The notes under the pieces were generated by a model, which was not told the DNA's origin, did no database searches, and saw nothing but the letters and a program-made list of their open reading frames with translations. A stretch of 43,378 nucleotides of DNA, from NCBI GenBank assembly GCA_018660505.1, contig JABJKE010000042.1:1-43378 (forward strand). The letters run 5' to 3'. Numbering within the stretch: the first letter of the stretch is position 1; every line of letters starts with the position of its first letter. Both the position numbers and the translations under genes were made by a program. This document shows, piece after piece, positions 17,689 through 28,043 of this stretch. This DNA comes from Rhodobiaceae bacterium. Its GTDB lineage: Bacteria > Pseudomonadota > Alphaproteobacteria > RS24.

Positions 17689-20600
17689 TCTATAATTTTA
17701 TCACCGCAGCCATTGGGCGAAGCCGTGCCGTTTTAACCATTCTGGCGGCTTTGCTATTGGGCGGATTGGCCTCCTATGTCACGCTGCCGCGCGAGGCCGA
17801 CCCCGATATCCCCATTCCGATTATTTATGTTGGCGTTGCGCTGCCGGGCATTGCCCCAACCGACGCCGAACGCTTGCTGGTCAAACCCATTGAGCTGGAG
17901 CTGCGCACCCTGACGGGGCTGAAAGAAATGCGCTCCGTCTCCTCGCAAAACTATGGCGCGGTTATTCTCGAATTTGATGTCAGCTTCGATAAAGACCAAG
18001 CCCTGCTGGATGTGCGCGAGAAAATGGACCAAGTGCGCGCGGAGCTGCCAGCCGACGCCGAAGAAGCCGATATTCGCGAGTTCAACGCCGGCCTGTTTCC
18101 GGTGATTATGGTCAATCTCACCAGCCCCGGCTCCGAGCGCGAGCTATTTGCCTATGCGACCAAATTAAAAGAAGAAATATCCGGCATGCCAAGCGTGCTG
18201 GAAGCCAAATTAATCGGCCATCGCGAAGAAGTCTTGGAAGTGGTTATCAATCCAAGCGCCATGGAAAACTATAATATTACCGCCACCGAGCTCTATAATA
18301 CGCTGGCCCGCAACAACCAATTGGTGCCCGCGGGCAGCATTGATAACGGCAATGGCCGTTTTGCGCTTTCGGTTCCGGGGCTTATCGAAAATGCCGATGA
18401 TGTTTATAAATTGCCGATTAAAACCCAAGGCGACGCCGTGGTGCGCCTCAGCGATATCGCCGACATTCGCCGTAGCTTTAAAGACCAAGCTGTGGTGGCC
18501 CGCTTTAATGGCCAGCCAACCATCTCAATCGAGGTGACCAAACGCCTTGGCGCCAATATTGTCAACACCACCCGCGACGTGCGCGCCCTCTCTTTGGCCT
18601 TCACCCAAGAGTGGCCCGAAAACATAGAAGTCGATTTCTCGTCCGATATCTCAAACTTTATTTTTGAAATGTTGGGCTCGTTAGAAGTCTCGATTTCCAA
18701 CGCCATTTTGCTGGTGATGATTTTGGTTATCGCGGCGCTGGGTTTGCGGTCGGCTTTATTGGTCGGTCTGTCCATTCCAACTTCCTTCCTCGTCGGCTTT
18801 TTAATCGTCGACCTTTTGGGCATGACGTTGAACATGATGATTATGTTCGGCTTCATTCTTTCCGTCGGTATTTTGGTCGATGGGGCGATTGTGGTGGTCG
18901 AATATGCCGACCGTAAAATGGCCGAAGGGCTAAACCGCAAAGAAGCCTATGCCATGGCCTCCTCGCGCATGTTCTGGCCAATTGTCTCGTCGACGGGCAC
19001 CACATTGGCCGCTTTCGCGCCGATGTTATTCTGGCCCGGGGTGAGCGGCAAATTCATGTCGTTTTTGCCCATTACCGTTATCATTCTGCTTTGTGCCTCG
19101 CTGGTGACGGCGATGGTTTTCTTGCCCGTTGTCGGCGGCTTGGTTGGCAAATCCGAGCAAGAGGGCGACCCGCTGTTAAGCAGTCTGGCAGGCGATAAAA
19201 AACTATATGTCAGCCAAACCCCTGGTTTTACGGGTCGCTATTTGCGGTTTTTAAAAACCTGCATTAATTGGCCCATCGCCACCATTAGCGTCGCGGTCGC
19301 TGTTTTGGTGGTTGTGGTTATGCTCTATGGGCGCTATGGCGCGGGCGTCGAGTTTTCGACCAGTATTGAACCCTATCAGGCCAATGTGCTGGTCAAAGGA
19401 CGCGGCAATCTATCGGTCGCGGAAGCCGATGCGGCGACCCAGCGGGTCGAAGAAATCATTCTTGCCACGCCGGGCATTTTAACCGCCTTCGCGCAAGCAG
19501 GACCGGCGCTCGGCAGTGGTGATGGCTCGCAAAATATGGGCGATGGCGAAATGCCGGCCGACCTTATCGGCATCGTGCGCATTGAATTTACCCATTTCAC
19601 CACCCGTCGACCCGCCAGACAGATTATGCAAGACATTACCGAACGAACCAGCCGATTTGCGGGCATCGAAGTGGAAATCAAAGAACGCGAACAAGGGCCC
19701 CCTTCTGGCAAAGGCATTGAAGTCGAAATTAGCGGCCAAGACCTGACCCAATTGACCCTCATGTCGAACCGCATCAAGGCCTATTTCGGCCAACGCTCGG
19801 ACCTGTATCAAGAGGTGGAAGACACGCTGCCCTTGCCTGGTATCGAGTGGAATTTGGCGGTCGACCGCGAGGCGGCAGGGCGTTTTCAGGCCGATATTTT
19901 GACCCTCGGCAATGTGGTGCAATTGGTGACCAATGGTATTTTGGTCGGCCATTATCGCCCCGATGATAGCGACGATGAAATTGAAATTCGGGCCCGCTAT
20001 CCAGATGATGCCCGCTCGTTCGACCAGCTCGACCAATTGCGGGTGCGCACGCCAGCCGGCAATGTGCCAATTACCAATTTCGTTACCCGCGAAGCCTCCG
20101 AACGCCGCGATAGCATTTCTCGCGTCGATGGCCGTCGGGTTTTCGAAGTCAAAGCCGCCATGACCATCAATCCCGAAACCGGGCTTGAGTATTTGGCAAC
20201 CGATTTGGAAAACGACTTCCTGAGCTGGCTACAAACCCAAGAGGTTCCGGCCGGCGTCGGGGTTCGACTGCGCGGGGCCAATGAAGAAGCGGCCGCCGCC
20301 ACGGCGTTTTTAGGCCGCGCCATGCTGGCCTCGCTATTCTTGATGTTCATTATTCTGCTGATGCAATTCAACAGTCTCTATTGCACCTTACTCACGCTCT
20401 CTACCGTGGTTCTATCGACCATTGGCGTGCTGCTGGGCATGGTGATTACGGGCCAGACTTTCTCGGTCATCATGACAGGCACAGGCGTTGTGGCGCTGGC
20501 GGGTATTGTGGTGAATAATTCCATCGTGCTCATCGATACCTATCAGCGCTTGCTGGAGACGGGCATGGAGCGCGTCGATGCGATTTTGAAAACCGCGGGG

Positions 20601-20927
20601 CAGCGCTTGCGCCCTATCCTGCTGACCACGGTCACCACCATGATTGGTCTTTTCCCCATGGCCGTTCAAGTGTCGGTCGATGTGTTTGACCGCTCCGTTC
20701 AAATCAATGAGCCAACGGCGGCTTGGTGGATCCAATTATCGACCGCCATTATCTTCGGCTTGGGCTTTTCTACCCTGCTGACCCTCGTGCTCGTGCCCGT
20801 TATGTTGTCGCTGCCCGATACTTTCGCCAACCGTCTATCGCGCTTGAGCGGCAATGGAGGCCTGCGCCAAAAAATGAGCGATCGGATGAAACGAGACGAC
20901 GACGGGCTGGAAAAACTAGAGCTTTAA
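17685..20927 (+). CDS. RND superfamily efflux permease
   Basis: The 1080-residue pump has the AcrB layout: TM1 at the N-terminus, two large periplasmic loops and two blocks of membrane helices (about 330-490 and 875-1060). The TM4 motif is GILVDGAIVVVEY with Asp399-Gly400 where AcrB has Asp407-Asp408. The TM10 motif is GIVVNNSIVLID with Asn944 at the position of AcrB Lys940. These differences place it outside the classical HAE1 drug pumps, though other proton-driven RND pumps share them. It is translationally coupled to the adaptor gene and overlaps the convergent pssA stop. No outer-membrane channel gene is adjacent. The substrate is unknown. Confidence 0.92.
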   Translation: MIYNFITAAIGRSRAVLTILAALLLGGLASYVTLPREADPDIPIPIIYVGVALPGIAPTDAERLLVKPIELELRTLTGLKEMRSVSSQNYGAVILEFDVSFDKDQALLDVREKMDQVRAELPADAEEADIREFNAGLFPVIMVNLTSPGSERELFAYATKLKEEISGMPSVLEAKLIGHREEVLEVVINPSAMENYNITATELYNTLARNNQLVPAGSIDNGNGRFALSVPGLIENADDVYKLPIKTQGDAVVRLSDIADIRRSFKDQAVVARFNGQPTISIEVTKRLGANIVNTTRDVRALSLAFTQEWPENIEVDFSSDISNFIFEMLGSLEVSISNAILLVMILVIAALGLRSALLVGLSIPTSFLVGFLIVDLLGMTLNMMIMFGFILSVGILVDGAIVVVEYADRKMAEGLNRKEAYAMASSRMFWPIVSSTGTTLAAFAPMLFWPGVSGKFMSFLPITVIILLCASLVTAMVFLPVVGGLVGKSEQEGDPLLSSLAGDKKLYVSQTPGFTGRYLRFLKTCINWPIATISVAVAVLVVVVMLYGRYGAGVEFSTSIEPYQANVLVKGRGNLSVAEADAATQRVEEIILATPGILTAFAQAGPALGSGDGSQNMGDGEMPADLIGIVRIEFTHFTTRRPARQIMQDITERTSRFAGIEVEIKEREQGPPSGKGIEVEISGQDLTQLTLMSNRIKAYFGQRSDLYQEVEDTLPLPGIEWNLAVDREAAGRFQADILTLGNVVQLVTNGILVGHYRPDDSDDEIEIRARYPDDARSFDQLDQLRVRTPAGNVPITNFVTREASERRDSISRVDGRRVFEVKAAMTINPETGLEYLATDLENDFLSWLQTQEVPAGVGVRLRGANEEAAAATAFLGRAMLASLFLMFIILLMQFNSLYCTLLTLSTVVLSTIGVLLGMVITGQTFSVIMTGTGVVALAGIVVNNSIVLIDTYQRLLETGMERVDAILKTAGQRLRPILLTTVTTMIGLFPMAVQVSVDVFDRSVQINEPTAAWWIQLSTAIIFGLGFSTLLTLVLVPVMLSLPDTFANRLSRLSGNGGLRQKMSDRMKRDDDGLEKLEL

Positions 20928-21715
20928 GCGGCGGCGTAACGGCGGTGGCTCAGCCAGCTCAGCGGCAGGGCGAGGTAATATAATACGCACATCGCCGTGA
21001 GGGTTATCCATGGGAAGGTGAAGAGCATCACCGCCATGAAGCCGATGAACAGCATCAGGGGCAGCACAAAATCACGCCGAATGGTGGACAGGCCCTTGCC
21101 CGAAAAGGTTGGGAAATTGGTCACCATCAACATGCCGACGACCACGGTATTGAGCAAAATAAACGGCGTGGCCGAAGACATATCCATCAGGCCGCCGAGG
21201 TGTAAATACATCGGCAGCATGACCAGACCGCCCGCCGATGGAGACGGCGCGCCCATGAAAAACTGGCTCTTCCAAGCTGGCCGGTCGGCCTCTTCCATAT
21301 CGACATTAAAGCGGGCCAAACGAAGCGCGCAACAAACCGAGAAAATGAGAATAACCGCCCAACCGACGCGACCCGTCGATTGCAAAGCCCAAAGATAAAC
21401 CAAAAGAACTGGCGCAATGCCGAAGTTCACAAAGTCAGACAGCGAATCTAATTGCGCGCCCAGCGGGCTTTCCGCTTTCAACATGCGCGCCAGGCGTCCG
21501 TCGAAAGCATCTAAAAACCCAGCCCCGACAATGCATAAAACGCCAAGGTCAAAAGCATTGTTCAAACCGAGGCGAAACGAGGTTAACCCCAAGCATAAAG
21601 CCAATAAAGTGACCGCATTGGGCACGATACGGCGCAAAGGAAAGCGACGACTGCCGAGGTTCTCTGGCGACGGTTTGGTCTTTTTGCGCGCGGTTTTACT
21701 CTGACGTTCAGACAT
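20924..21715 (-). CDS. pssA: CDP-diacylglycerol-serine O-phosphatidyltransferase
   Basis: This integral membrane enzyme makes phosphatidylserine from CDP-diacylglycerol and serine. The 263 residues include the CDP-alcohol phosphotransferase signature: DGRLARMLKAESPLGAQLD followed by SLSDF, with all conserved Asp residues, about residues 70-96. About seven hydrophobic segments follow. It starts 3 bp after psd, so the two-step phosphatidylethanolamine pathway is encoded as one unit. The N-terminal 25 residues are basic and lysine-rich. Confidence 0.94.
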   Translation of the reverse strand: MSERQSKTARKKTKPSPENLGSRRFPLRRIVPNAVTLLALCLGLTSFRLGLNNAFDLGVLCIVGAGFLDAFDGRLARMLKAESPLGAQLDSLSDFVNFGIAPVLLVYLWALQSTGRVGWAVILIFSVCCALRLARFNVDMEEADRPAWKSQFFMGAPSPSAGGLVMLPMYLHLGGLMDMSSATPFILLNTVVVGMLMVTNFPTFSGKGLSTIRRDFVLPLMLFIGFMAVMLFTFPWITLTAMCVLYYLALPLSWLSHRRYAAA

Positions 21716-21718
21716 CGA

Positions 21719-22411
21719 TTAGCTCGTTACTGTTTTGCGGGGCTTTTCTTTGGATTTTAAATCTGCCAAAACCGTTTCCCCCGAAATCGCCGATTGGCCA
21801 AGGCTGACCAGAGGCGATGTGCCCTTGGGCAGATAGACATCGCAGCGGCTGCCAAAGCGGATGAGCCCAAAGCGTTCGCCCGCGTGCATTTCTTGCTCCT
21901 CATGGGCGAAACATAAAATGCGACGCGCCACCAGACCGGCAATTTGCACCACGACGATTTGCTTTTCGTCTTCAGTTTCAATCAGCAAAGATTGGCGTTC
22001 GTTTTTATCACTGGCCTTGTCGAGGTCGGCGCTTAAAAACTGGCCTGTGCGATATAAAGATTTTACCACACGACCTGTCACCGGCAGACGATTGACGTGG
22101 CAATTAAACACATTCATGAACACGGAAACCCGCGTCAACGCCTCATCGCCCAAACCTAATTCGGCGGGGGGAACGGCTTCGGTTATCATATTGACCACGC
22201 CATCGGCAGGCGAAATCACCAGACCTTTGCGTTGCGGCGTCACCCGAGCCGGGTCGCGGAAAAACCACGCGCACCAGCAAGTGAGAATAACCCCAATCCA
22301 GCCAAGAACATCCGAGACGAAAAACAGCAACAGCGTGAGAAAGGCAAAAATCGCGATAAAGCGAAAGCCCTCAGGATGTATCGGGAATAGAACGGATTTA
22401 AGTGCACGCAT
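21719..22411 (-). CDS. psd: Phosphatidylserine decarboxylase proenzyme
   Basis: Psd converts phosphatidylserine to phosphatidylethanolamine using a pyruvoyl group made by self-cleavage. ATG 22411 is chosen (AGAAAGGC upstream); the longer reading starts at a TTG inside the cimA end. The 230-residue protein is the short type without the C-terminal LGST form: the cleavage site is FGSR (Gly-Ser, about residues 188-191). SPADG supplies the proteolytic Asp and FNCHVNR the His. Two N-terminal hydrophobic segments (about 16-50) anchor it. It sits 13 bp after cimA and 3 bp before pssA. Confidence 0.93.
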   Translation of the reverse strand: MRALKSVLFPIHPEGFRFIAIFAFLTLLLFFVSDVLGWIGVILTCWCAWFFRDPARVTPQRKGLVISPADGVVNMITEAVPPAELGLGDEALTRVSVFMNVFNCHVNRLPVTGRVVKSLYRTGQFLSADLDKASDKNERQSLLIETEDEKQIVVVQIAGLVARRILCFAHEEQEMHAGERFGLIRFGSRCDVYLPKGTSPLVSLGQSAISGETVLADLKSKEKPRKTVTS

Positions 22412-22424
22412 GTTCAGCCTTTCT

Positions 22425-24047
22425 CTATTTCTCACCCGGCCCAAGACCTAACGTCTCAGGAACGGCGGAAATACCATCGGTAAATAATTTATAGACGACA
22501 GCGTCTTTCAATGCCTCAAAAGAAGCCACCACAATATTAGCGTTCACCCCAATGGTGCGCCAACTCTGGCCCGCCTCATCGACACTCTCAATGGTCACGC
22601 GCGTCACCGCTTCCGTGCCCGTATTCAAAATGCGAACTTTAAAGTCAACCAAACGCATGCTGCCAATGGTTGCCGCATAGCGTTTCAAATCGCCGCGCAA
22701 AGCCATATCTAGGGCGTTAATCGGGCCATTTCCTGTGCCACGGCCTTCGACCGTTTCGCCATCGATAACCAAAGAAACGCGCGCCTCGGAAACAGTATTG
22801 GCGCCGCCCTCATTCGAGATATGAACCGTATAGCCCTTCACGTCAAAATAATCTGGCAAGCGACCCAATTGCTTTAAAGCCAAAAGCTCGAACGAAGCGC
22901 CGACGCCATCATAGCTATAGCCGTCCAGCTCTTTGTCTTTGACTTCGCGCAAAATAGCGTCAATGGCGGGGTCTTTGGCATCGACCTCAATATTGGCGGT
23001 CTTCAGGCGGTCGAGCACATTGCTTTTGCCCGCTTGGTCCGACACGAGAACCACGCGCGCATTGCCGACGCTCTCTGGCGCCACATGCTCATAAGTGGTG
23101 GGGTCTTTCATCACCGCCGACACATGAATGCCACCCTTATGCGCAAAAGCCGCCGCCCCCACATAGGGCGCATGGCGGTTTGGCGTGCGGTTTAAAATCT
23201 CATCCAGCAGCAGCGATACGTTTTTGACTTGCGGTAATTTATCCAAGGCAATGCCCGTCTCAAACTTATCGGCATAGCCCGGTTTCAGCAGCAAACTCGG
23301 CAGCAGCGAGACGAGATTGGCATTGCCGCAGCGCTCGCCCAGCCCATTGATGGTGCCCTGCACTTGGCGCACGCCCGCGCGAATGGCCGCCAAAGAATTG
23401 GCCACTGCATTTTCGGTATCATTATGGGTATGAATGCCCAATTTTTCGCCCGGGATATATTGGGTCACATCGCTGACAATCTCGAACACTTCCTCGGGCA
23501 GCGTGCCGCCATTGGTATCGCATAGCACCACCCAGCGGGCGCCCGCCTCGGCGGCGGCTTTGGCACAGGCCAGCGCATAATGGCGATTGGCTTTATAGCC
23601 ATCGAAAAAATGCTCGCAATCAATCATCGCTTCTTTGCCGCTTGCCAAAATGGCCGTCACACTATCGCGGATGCTCTCTATATTCTCCGCATTGGAAATG
23701 CCCAGCGCCACATCGACATGATAGTCCCAACTCTTGGCCACCAGACACACGGCCTCGCAGGGCGCGTCGAGGATTTGCCTAAAGCCCGGGTCATTGTCGG
23801 CGCTGCGTCCGGTTCGTTTGGTCATGCCGAAAGCGGTTAATTTGGCGCTCTCGAGGCGGCCCAGCGTTTCGAAAAATTGCGTATCGGTTGGATTGGCGCC
23901 CGGATAGCCGCCCTCCACATAATCGACCCCCAAAGCATCGAGGCTTTGCGACAGCTTCATTTTATCAGACACAGAAAAATCCACGCCGGCGGTTTGCTGG
24001 CCGTCGCGCAGAGTTGTGTCAAAAATATAAAGCCGCTCTCGCGCCAT
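22425..24047 (-). CDS. cimA: (R)-citramalate synthase
   Basis: CimA condenses pyruvate and acetyl-CoA to citramalate, a threonine-independent route to 2-oxobutyrate and isoleucine. The 540-residue protein starts with the TIM-barrel signature [20 protein letters not shown]. It continues with [13 protein letters not shown] and [15 protein letters not shown] (metal and catalytic His/Asn), [11 protein letters not shown], and a C-terminal regulatory domain like that of LeuA. The substitution pattern ([14 protein letters not shown]) is that of CimA rather than LeuA. AAAGGAAG lies upstream of the ATG. It lies within nadE-gltX-cimA-psd-pssA. Confidence 0.92.
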   Translation of the reverse strand: MARERLYIFDTTLRDGQQTAGVDFSVSDKMKLSQSLDALGVDYVEGGYPGANPTDTQFFETLGRLESAKLTAFGMTKRTGRSADNDPGFRQILDAPCEAVCLVAKSWDYHVDVALGISNAENIESIRDSVTAILASGKEAMIDCEHFFDGYKANRHYALACAKAAAEAGARWVVLCDTNGGTLPEEVFEIVSDVTQYIPGEKLGIHTHNDTENAVANSLAAIRAGVRQVQGTINGLGERCGNANLVSLLPSLLLKPGYADKFETGIALDKLPQVKNVSLLLDEILNRTPNRHAPYVGAAAFAHKGGIHVSAVMKDPTTYEHVAPESVGNARVVLVSDQAGKSNVLDRLKTANIEVDAKDPAIDAILREVKDKELDGYSYDGVGASFELLALKQLGRLPDYFDVKGYTVHISNEGGANTVSEARVSLVIDGETVEGRGTGNGPINALDMALRGDLKRYAATIGSMRLVDFKVRILNTGTEAVTRVTIESVDEAGQSWRTIGVNANIVVASFEALKDAVVYKLFTDGISAVPETLGLGPGEK

Positions 24048-24066
24048 CTGTAGCTTCCTTTACGTT

Positions 24067-25413
24067 TTAAGCCGCGCCCTTGCCTTGCAGCCGAGCTGTA
24101 GCCCTATCATAGCCGATGAGTGGCAGCAAATGCTGCATTTCGGGGCCATGCGCTTGGCCCGTCAGGGCTTGGCGCAGCGGCATGAAAAGACCGCGCCCTT
24201 TGCGCCCCGTCGCCGCTTTCAGCGCCCCCGTCCATTGCGACCAGCTTTGCTCATCCCAAGGCGCCGACGGCAAGCAAGCCAACGCTTGCGCCAGATACTC
24301 GGCGTCTTCAGCCTCGATAATCGGGGTAATTGGGCCATTGATAAGCTGCACCATAGCGGCGGCATCGCTGAGCAAAGTCAGATTGCCTTTAATGCTGTCC
24401 CAAAACTCTGCCCCTTCGGGCGCGCCCATGGCCTGCAAACGCGCGGCCACTTCGGCATAGGGCATATCGTGCAAAATACGGGCGTTGAGGCGGCTGACAT
24501 CTTCGGCATCAAAGCGGGCGGGCGCGCGGCCCAAACGCGACATATCAAAGCCCGCAATCAGCTTGGCCATATCGCGCACGGGCTCGACCGGATCGGCCGT
24601 GCCGAGGCGGGCAATCAGCGAGTTTAAACTCATCGGCTCGAGGCCTTGGTCGCGCAAATCTTGCAAAGACAGCGAGCCAAGGCGTTTCGATAAAGCCCCG
24701 CCATCGGCCGCCAGCATTAAAGAAAAATGTCCAAAAATCGGCACCTCTCCGTCAAGGGCGGCAATAAGCTCAACTTGCGCGCCGGTGTTGGTGACATGGT
24801 CTTCGCCGCGAATAACATGGCTGATTTTCATATCCAAATCATCCACCACGCTTGGCAAGGTATAGAGCCACGTGCCATCGCCGCGTCGAATGACCGGATC
24901 GGACAGGCTGGCGGTTTCGATTTTTTGCTCGCCGCGCACCATGTCAGGCCAAGAAACCGTTTGGCCCGAAAGCTTAAAACGCCAATGCGGTGTGCGCCCT
25001 TCGGCTTCAAAGGCGGCCATCTCATCGGCGCTCAGCTCTAAGGCGGCGCGGTCATAGACGGGTGGCAGGCCGCGCGCCAATTGGCGTTTGCGTTTGCGGT
25101 CCAGCTCGTCTGGCGTTTCATAGCAGGCATAGGCCAAGCCCTGCGCTTTTAAGTGCGCAAACACCTCTTCATAGCGCTCGAAGCGGTTCGATTGTTTGGC
25201 CGTCTCATCATGCGCCAGCCCCAGCCAAGCTAAATCTGTGTGAATGGCCTCGGCGAACTCTGGCGTGGAGCGCGTTTGGTCGGTGTCATCCATCCGCAAA
25301 ACAAATTGGCCGCCTTGCGATTTGGCGAATAAATAACAAAACAGCGCGGCGCGCGCATTGCCAACGTGCAAACGGCCAGTTGGGCTAGGGGCGAAACGAG
25401 TGCGAACAGTCAT
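24067..25413 (-). CDS. gltX: Glutamate-tRNA ligase
   Basis: This class I aminoacyl-tRNA synthetase charges tRNA-Glu. The 448-residue protein has the HIGH-type motif in PTGRLHVGNARAALF (about 11-25) and a KMSKS-type loop GGALSKRLGSLS. A helical anticodon-binding domain follows. Alphaproteobacteria often have two gltX genes, one of which mischarges tRNA-Gln for later amidation; this copy is on the short side and could be either. It lies 40 bp after nadE and 19 bp before cimA. Confidence 0.93.
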   Translation of the reverse strand: MTVRTRFAPSPTGRLHVGNARAALFCYLFAKSQGGQFVLRMDDTDQTRSTPEFAEAIHTDLAWLGLAHDETAKQSNRFERYEEVFAHLKAQGLAYACYETPDELDRKRKRQLARGLPPVYDRAALELSADEMAAFEAEGRTPHWRFKLSGQTVSWPDMVRGEQKIETASLSDPVIRRGDGTWLYTLPSVVDDLDMKISHVIRGEDHVTNTGAQVELIAALDGEVPIFGHFSLMLAADGGALSKRLGSLSLQDLRDQGLEPMSLNSLIARLGTADPVEPVRDMAKLIAGFDMSRLGRAPARFDAEDVSRLNARILHDMPYAEVAARLQAMGAPEGAEFWDSIKGNLTLLSDAAAMVQLINGPITPIIEAEDAEYLAQALACLPSAPWDEQSWSQWTGALKAATGRKGRGLFMPLRQALTGQAHGPEMQHLLPLIGYDRATARLQGKGAA

Positions 25414-25453
25414 GAGACATACTTTCTATGAGGGCCTATTAAAGCGATAAAAG

Positions 25454-27118
25454 CTAACGCGCATCGCGGAAACCATTGGTAATCGGATAGCGGCGATCGC
25501 GGCCAAAATTGCGATTGCCAATTTTAGCCCCCGGCGCCGCCTGACGACGTTTATATTCCGAGATATAAAGAAGATGCTCAATGCGCTGCACCGTCTCGGC
25601 TCCATGGCCGCGCGCCACAATCTCGTCAAAGCTCAATTCATCCTCCACCAAGGCGAATAATATATCATCGAGCTGCGCATAGGGCGGCAAACTGTCCTCG
25701 TCTTTTTGGTCGGGGCGCAATTCGGCACTGGGCGGTTTATCGATAATGGTGGGCGGAATAACCTCGCCCGCAGGGCCCAAAGCGCCCGCAGGTAGATTTT
25801 CATTGCGCCACCGACAAAGCTCAAAAACTTCGGTTTTATAAATATCCTTAATCGGATTATAGCCGCCGTTCATATCGCCATAAAGCGTGGCATAGCCCAC
25901 CGATACTTCCGATTTATTGCCTGTGGTCACCACCATGGCGCCGAATTTATTCGACACGGCCATCAGCAAAGTGCCGCGCAGGCGCGATTGAATATTCTCT
26001 TCGGTGGTGTCGGCTTGCGTGCCTTTGAACAATTCTGACAAGGCGCTTTCCACACTATCCACCGGGCCGGCAATTGATACATCGTCCAGGCGAATGCCCA
26101 ATTGTTTGGCGCAAGCGGCGGCATCTGTCAGGCTTTCCGCGCTGGTATAGCGCGACGGCAGCATCAGGCAATGCACCCGCTCAGGCCCCAAAGCATCGAC
26201 CGCCATGGCGGCGCAAATCGCGCTATCGACGCCGCCCGATAGCCCAAGCAAAACGCCTGGAAAACGGTTTTTCTCGACGTAATCGCGCAGACCCAAAACC
26301 GCGGCGGCATAGATATCGCCCAGCTCATCTTGGGGTTTGGGACGCGCGCCGGACGGCTCGATTTTCCAGCCATCGGCCGTCTCGTGCAAAGTTAAAACCT
26401 GCGTATCGACGGCCCAGGCGGGGCGTTGTTCGGCCAGCGCGCCATCGGCGTTGACGGCAAAGCTGGCGCCGTCAAACACCAGCTCGTCTTGGCCGCCATA
26501 TTGATTAACGTAAACCAAGGGCAATCCGGTTTGTTGCGCGCGGGCGGCGGCATGGGCCATGCGTTGCGCCTGTTTGCCGCGCTCGAACGGCGAGCCATTG
26601 GGCGACAGCAAAAGTGCTGCGCCATCGGCTTTCAGCTGGGCGCAAACATCTTCAAACCAAATATCTTCGCAAATCGGCAAGCCCACGCGCACGCCGCGCA
26701 GTTCCACGGCTTTGGGCAAAGGCCCGGCGGCGAATAAGCGCTTTTCATCGAACACCGCATAATTGGGCAAATGATGTTTATGGCGCACCGCCATTTGGCC
26801 GCCATCGGCCACCACGACGCTATTGTACAACTGGCCGTTTTCTAACATTGGCGCGCCAAAAACCAAGGCTGGCCCGCCATCTGCGGTGTCTTTTACCAGC
26901 TGGTCGACCTCGCTTTGCACGCGCGCCAAAAACGCGCGTTTCAGCACTAAATCTTCGGGCGGATAGCCGGTTAGAAATAATTCGCTGGCCAAGACGACGT
27001 CGGCCTCGCTGGCACTTGCGCGCACCGCCCGCAGCAAGTCGGCATTGGCCGCAATTGCGCCTAGGGTCGGGTTCAATTGAGCGAGGGCAATTTTCAAAGT
27101 TTTTACGCCAGTTTCCAT
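25454..27118 (-). CDS. nadE: Glutamine-dependent NAD+ synthetase
   Basis: This enzyme converts deamido-NAD to NAD+ using ATP and glutamine. The 554-residue protein is the two-domain form. An N-terminal nitrilase-type glutaminase has the catalytic triad Glu46 (ASELFLTGY), Lys114 (RHKHHLPNY) and Cys150 (LPICEDIW). The C-terminal ATP-pyrophosphatase has the P-loop LSGGVDSA (about 293-300) and TTGNKSEVSVGY. The C-terminal RRYPITNGF is typical. The ribosome site is not obvious. It heads the minus-strand run to pssA. Confidence 0.95.
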   Translation of the reverse strand: METGVKTLKIALAQLNPTLGAIAANADLLRAVRASASEADVVLASELFLTGYPPEDLVLKRAFLARVQSEVDQLVKDTADGGPALVFGAPMLENGQLYNSVVVADGGQMAVRHKHHLPNYAVFDEKRLFAAGPLPKAVELRGVRVGLPICEDIWFEDVCAQLKADGAALLLSPNGSPFERGKQAQRMAHAAARAQQTGLPLVYVNQYGGQDELVFDGASFAVNADGALAEQRPAWAVDTQVLTLHETADGWKIEPSGARPKPQDELGDIYAAAVLGLRDYVEKNRFPGVLLGLSGGVDSAICAAMAVDALGPERVHCLMLPSRYTSAESLTDAAACAKQLGIRLDDVSIAGPVDSVESALSELFKGTQADTTEENIQSRLRGTLLMAVSNKFGAMVVTTGNKSEVSVGYATLYGDMNGGYNPIKDIYKTEVFELCRWRNENLPAGALGPAGEVIPPTIIDKPPSAELRPDQKDEDSLPPYAQLDDILFALVEDELSFDEIVARGHGAETVQRIEHLLYISEYKRRQAAPGAKIGNRNFGRDRRYPITNGFRDAR

Positions 27119-27256
27119 GTCGCTTATGTAGCGCGTGGGGGCGTTTTCGACAAGTAGCAGTCTTGATATACGCCAGAGCGGAAATCCGTTGCAAAATTTG
27201 GTTTTTCAAGGCGATACTAAAGGTACATAAAGTCTTATCGCGATAGGAAATGCCAA

Positions 27257-28042
27257 ATGCTGACGCAAGAAAAATATCAGCGGATGAAGATTGACCGCCG
27301 TGCCAATGGCGTGGTGGTGGTGTCTTTAAACCGACCCGAGAAAATGAACGCCATCGACAATCCATTGCATCACGAAATGATGACCTTCAGCCGCGACTTC
27401 GCCGATGACCCCGATTTGCGCGTGCTGGTATTGGCCGGCGAAGGCAAAGCCTTTTGCGTGGGCGGCGACTTTAGCGCCGATAGCGCCATCGACATGCCGA
27501 GCCTGACCGAAGCGCGGCGCATCATCGACCATATTTTGGAATGCGAAAAACCGATTATCTCTGCCGTGCAAGGCTATGCGCTGGGGCTGGGCGCCAATAT
27601 TGCGCTTCTCTGCGATGTGGTGGTCGCAGGCCCCGACGCCAAATTTGGCGACACCCACGTGAAAATGGGCATTGGCGCGGGCGATGGCGGGCAGCTTATC
27701 TGGCCGATGCTCATTGGCGTCAATCGGGCCAAATATTATCTGATGACGGGCGATATGATTTCCGGCAAAGAAGCCGCCGATATGGGGCTGGCCGGGTTTT
27801 ACGTCGAGCAAACCAAAGACCTCATGCCCAAAGCGCTCGAGATTGCCGATAAATTAGCCGCCGGCGCACCGCTGGCCATTGCCGCCTCTAAGGCGGCCGT
27901 CAACGCTTATATGCGCGCCGTCTCGGCCAGCGTGATGCCGATTAGTTTGCAAGCCGAAGGGATGACACTGCACTCGCAAGACTACAAAGAAGCCGTCGCG
28001 GCGTTTCAAGAAAAACGACCGGCTAAATTCGAAGGAAAATAA
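27257..28042 (+). CDS. Enoyl-CoA hydratase/isomerase-family protein without the classical catalytic glutamates
   Basis: This is a 261-residue crotonase-fold protein. The oxyanion-hole segments are present (AFCVGGD at 66-71 and YALGLG). However, the two catalytic glutamates of rat enoyl-CoA hydratase (Glu144 and Glu164) align with Asn114 (GLGANIALLCD) and His134 (FGDTHVKMG). Normal syn-hydration is therefore doubtful; a hydrolase, isomerase or lyase variant of the superfamily is more likely. The ATG has AGGAAATG upstream. The next gene starts 1 bp after its stop, so the two form an operon. Acyl-CoA binding is a family inference. Confidence 0.85.
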   Translation: MLTQEKYQRMKIDRRANGVVVVSLNRPEKMNAIDNPLHHEMMTFSRDFADDPDLRVLVLAGEGKAFCVGGDFSADSAIDMPSLTEARRIIDHILECEKPIISAVQGYALGLGANIALLCDVVVAGPDAKFGDTHVKMGIGAGDGGQLIWPMLIGVNRAKYYLMTGDMISGKEAADMGLAGFYVEQTKDLMPKALEIADKLAAGAPLAIAASKAAVNAYMRAVSASVMPISLQAEGMTLHSQDYKEAVAAFQEKRPAKFEGK

Positions 28043-28043
28043 A

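Noticed and set aside
21719-22444. Longer psd reading from 22444 overlapping cimA
   Set aside because: It would start at TTG inside cimA without a ribosome site; ATG 22411 has AGAAAGGC and gives the usual family length.
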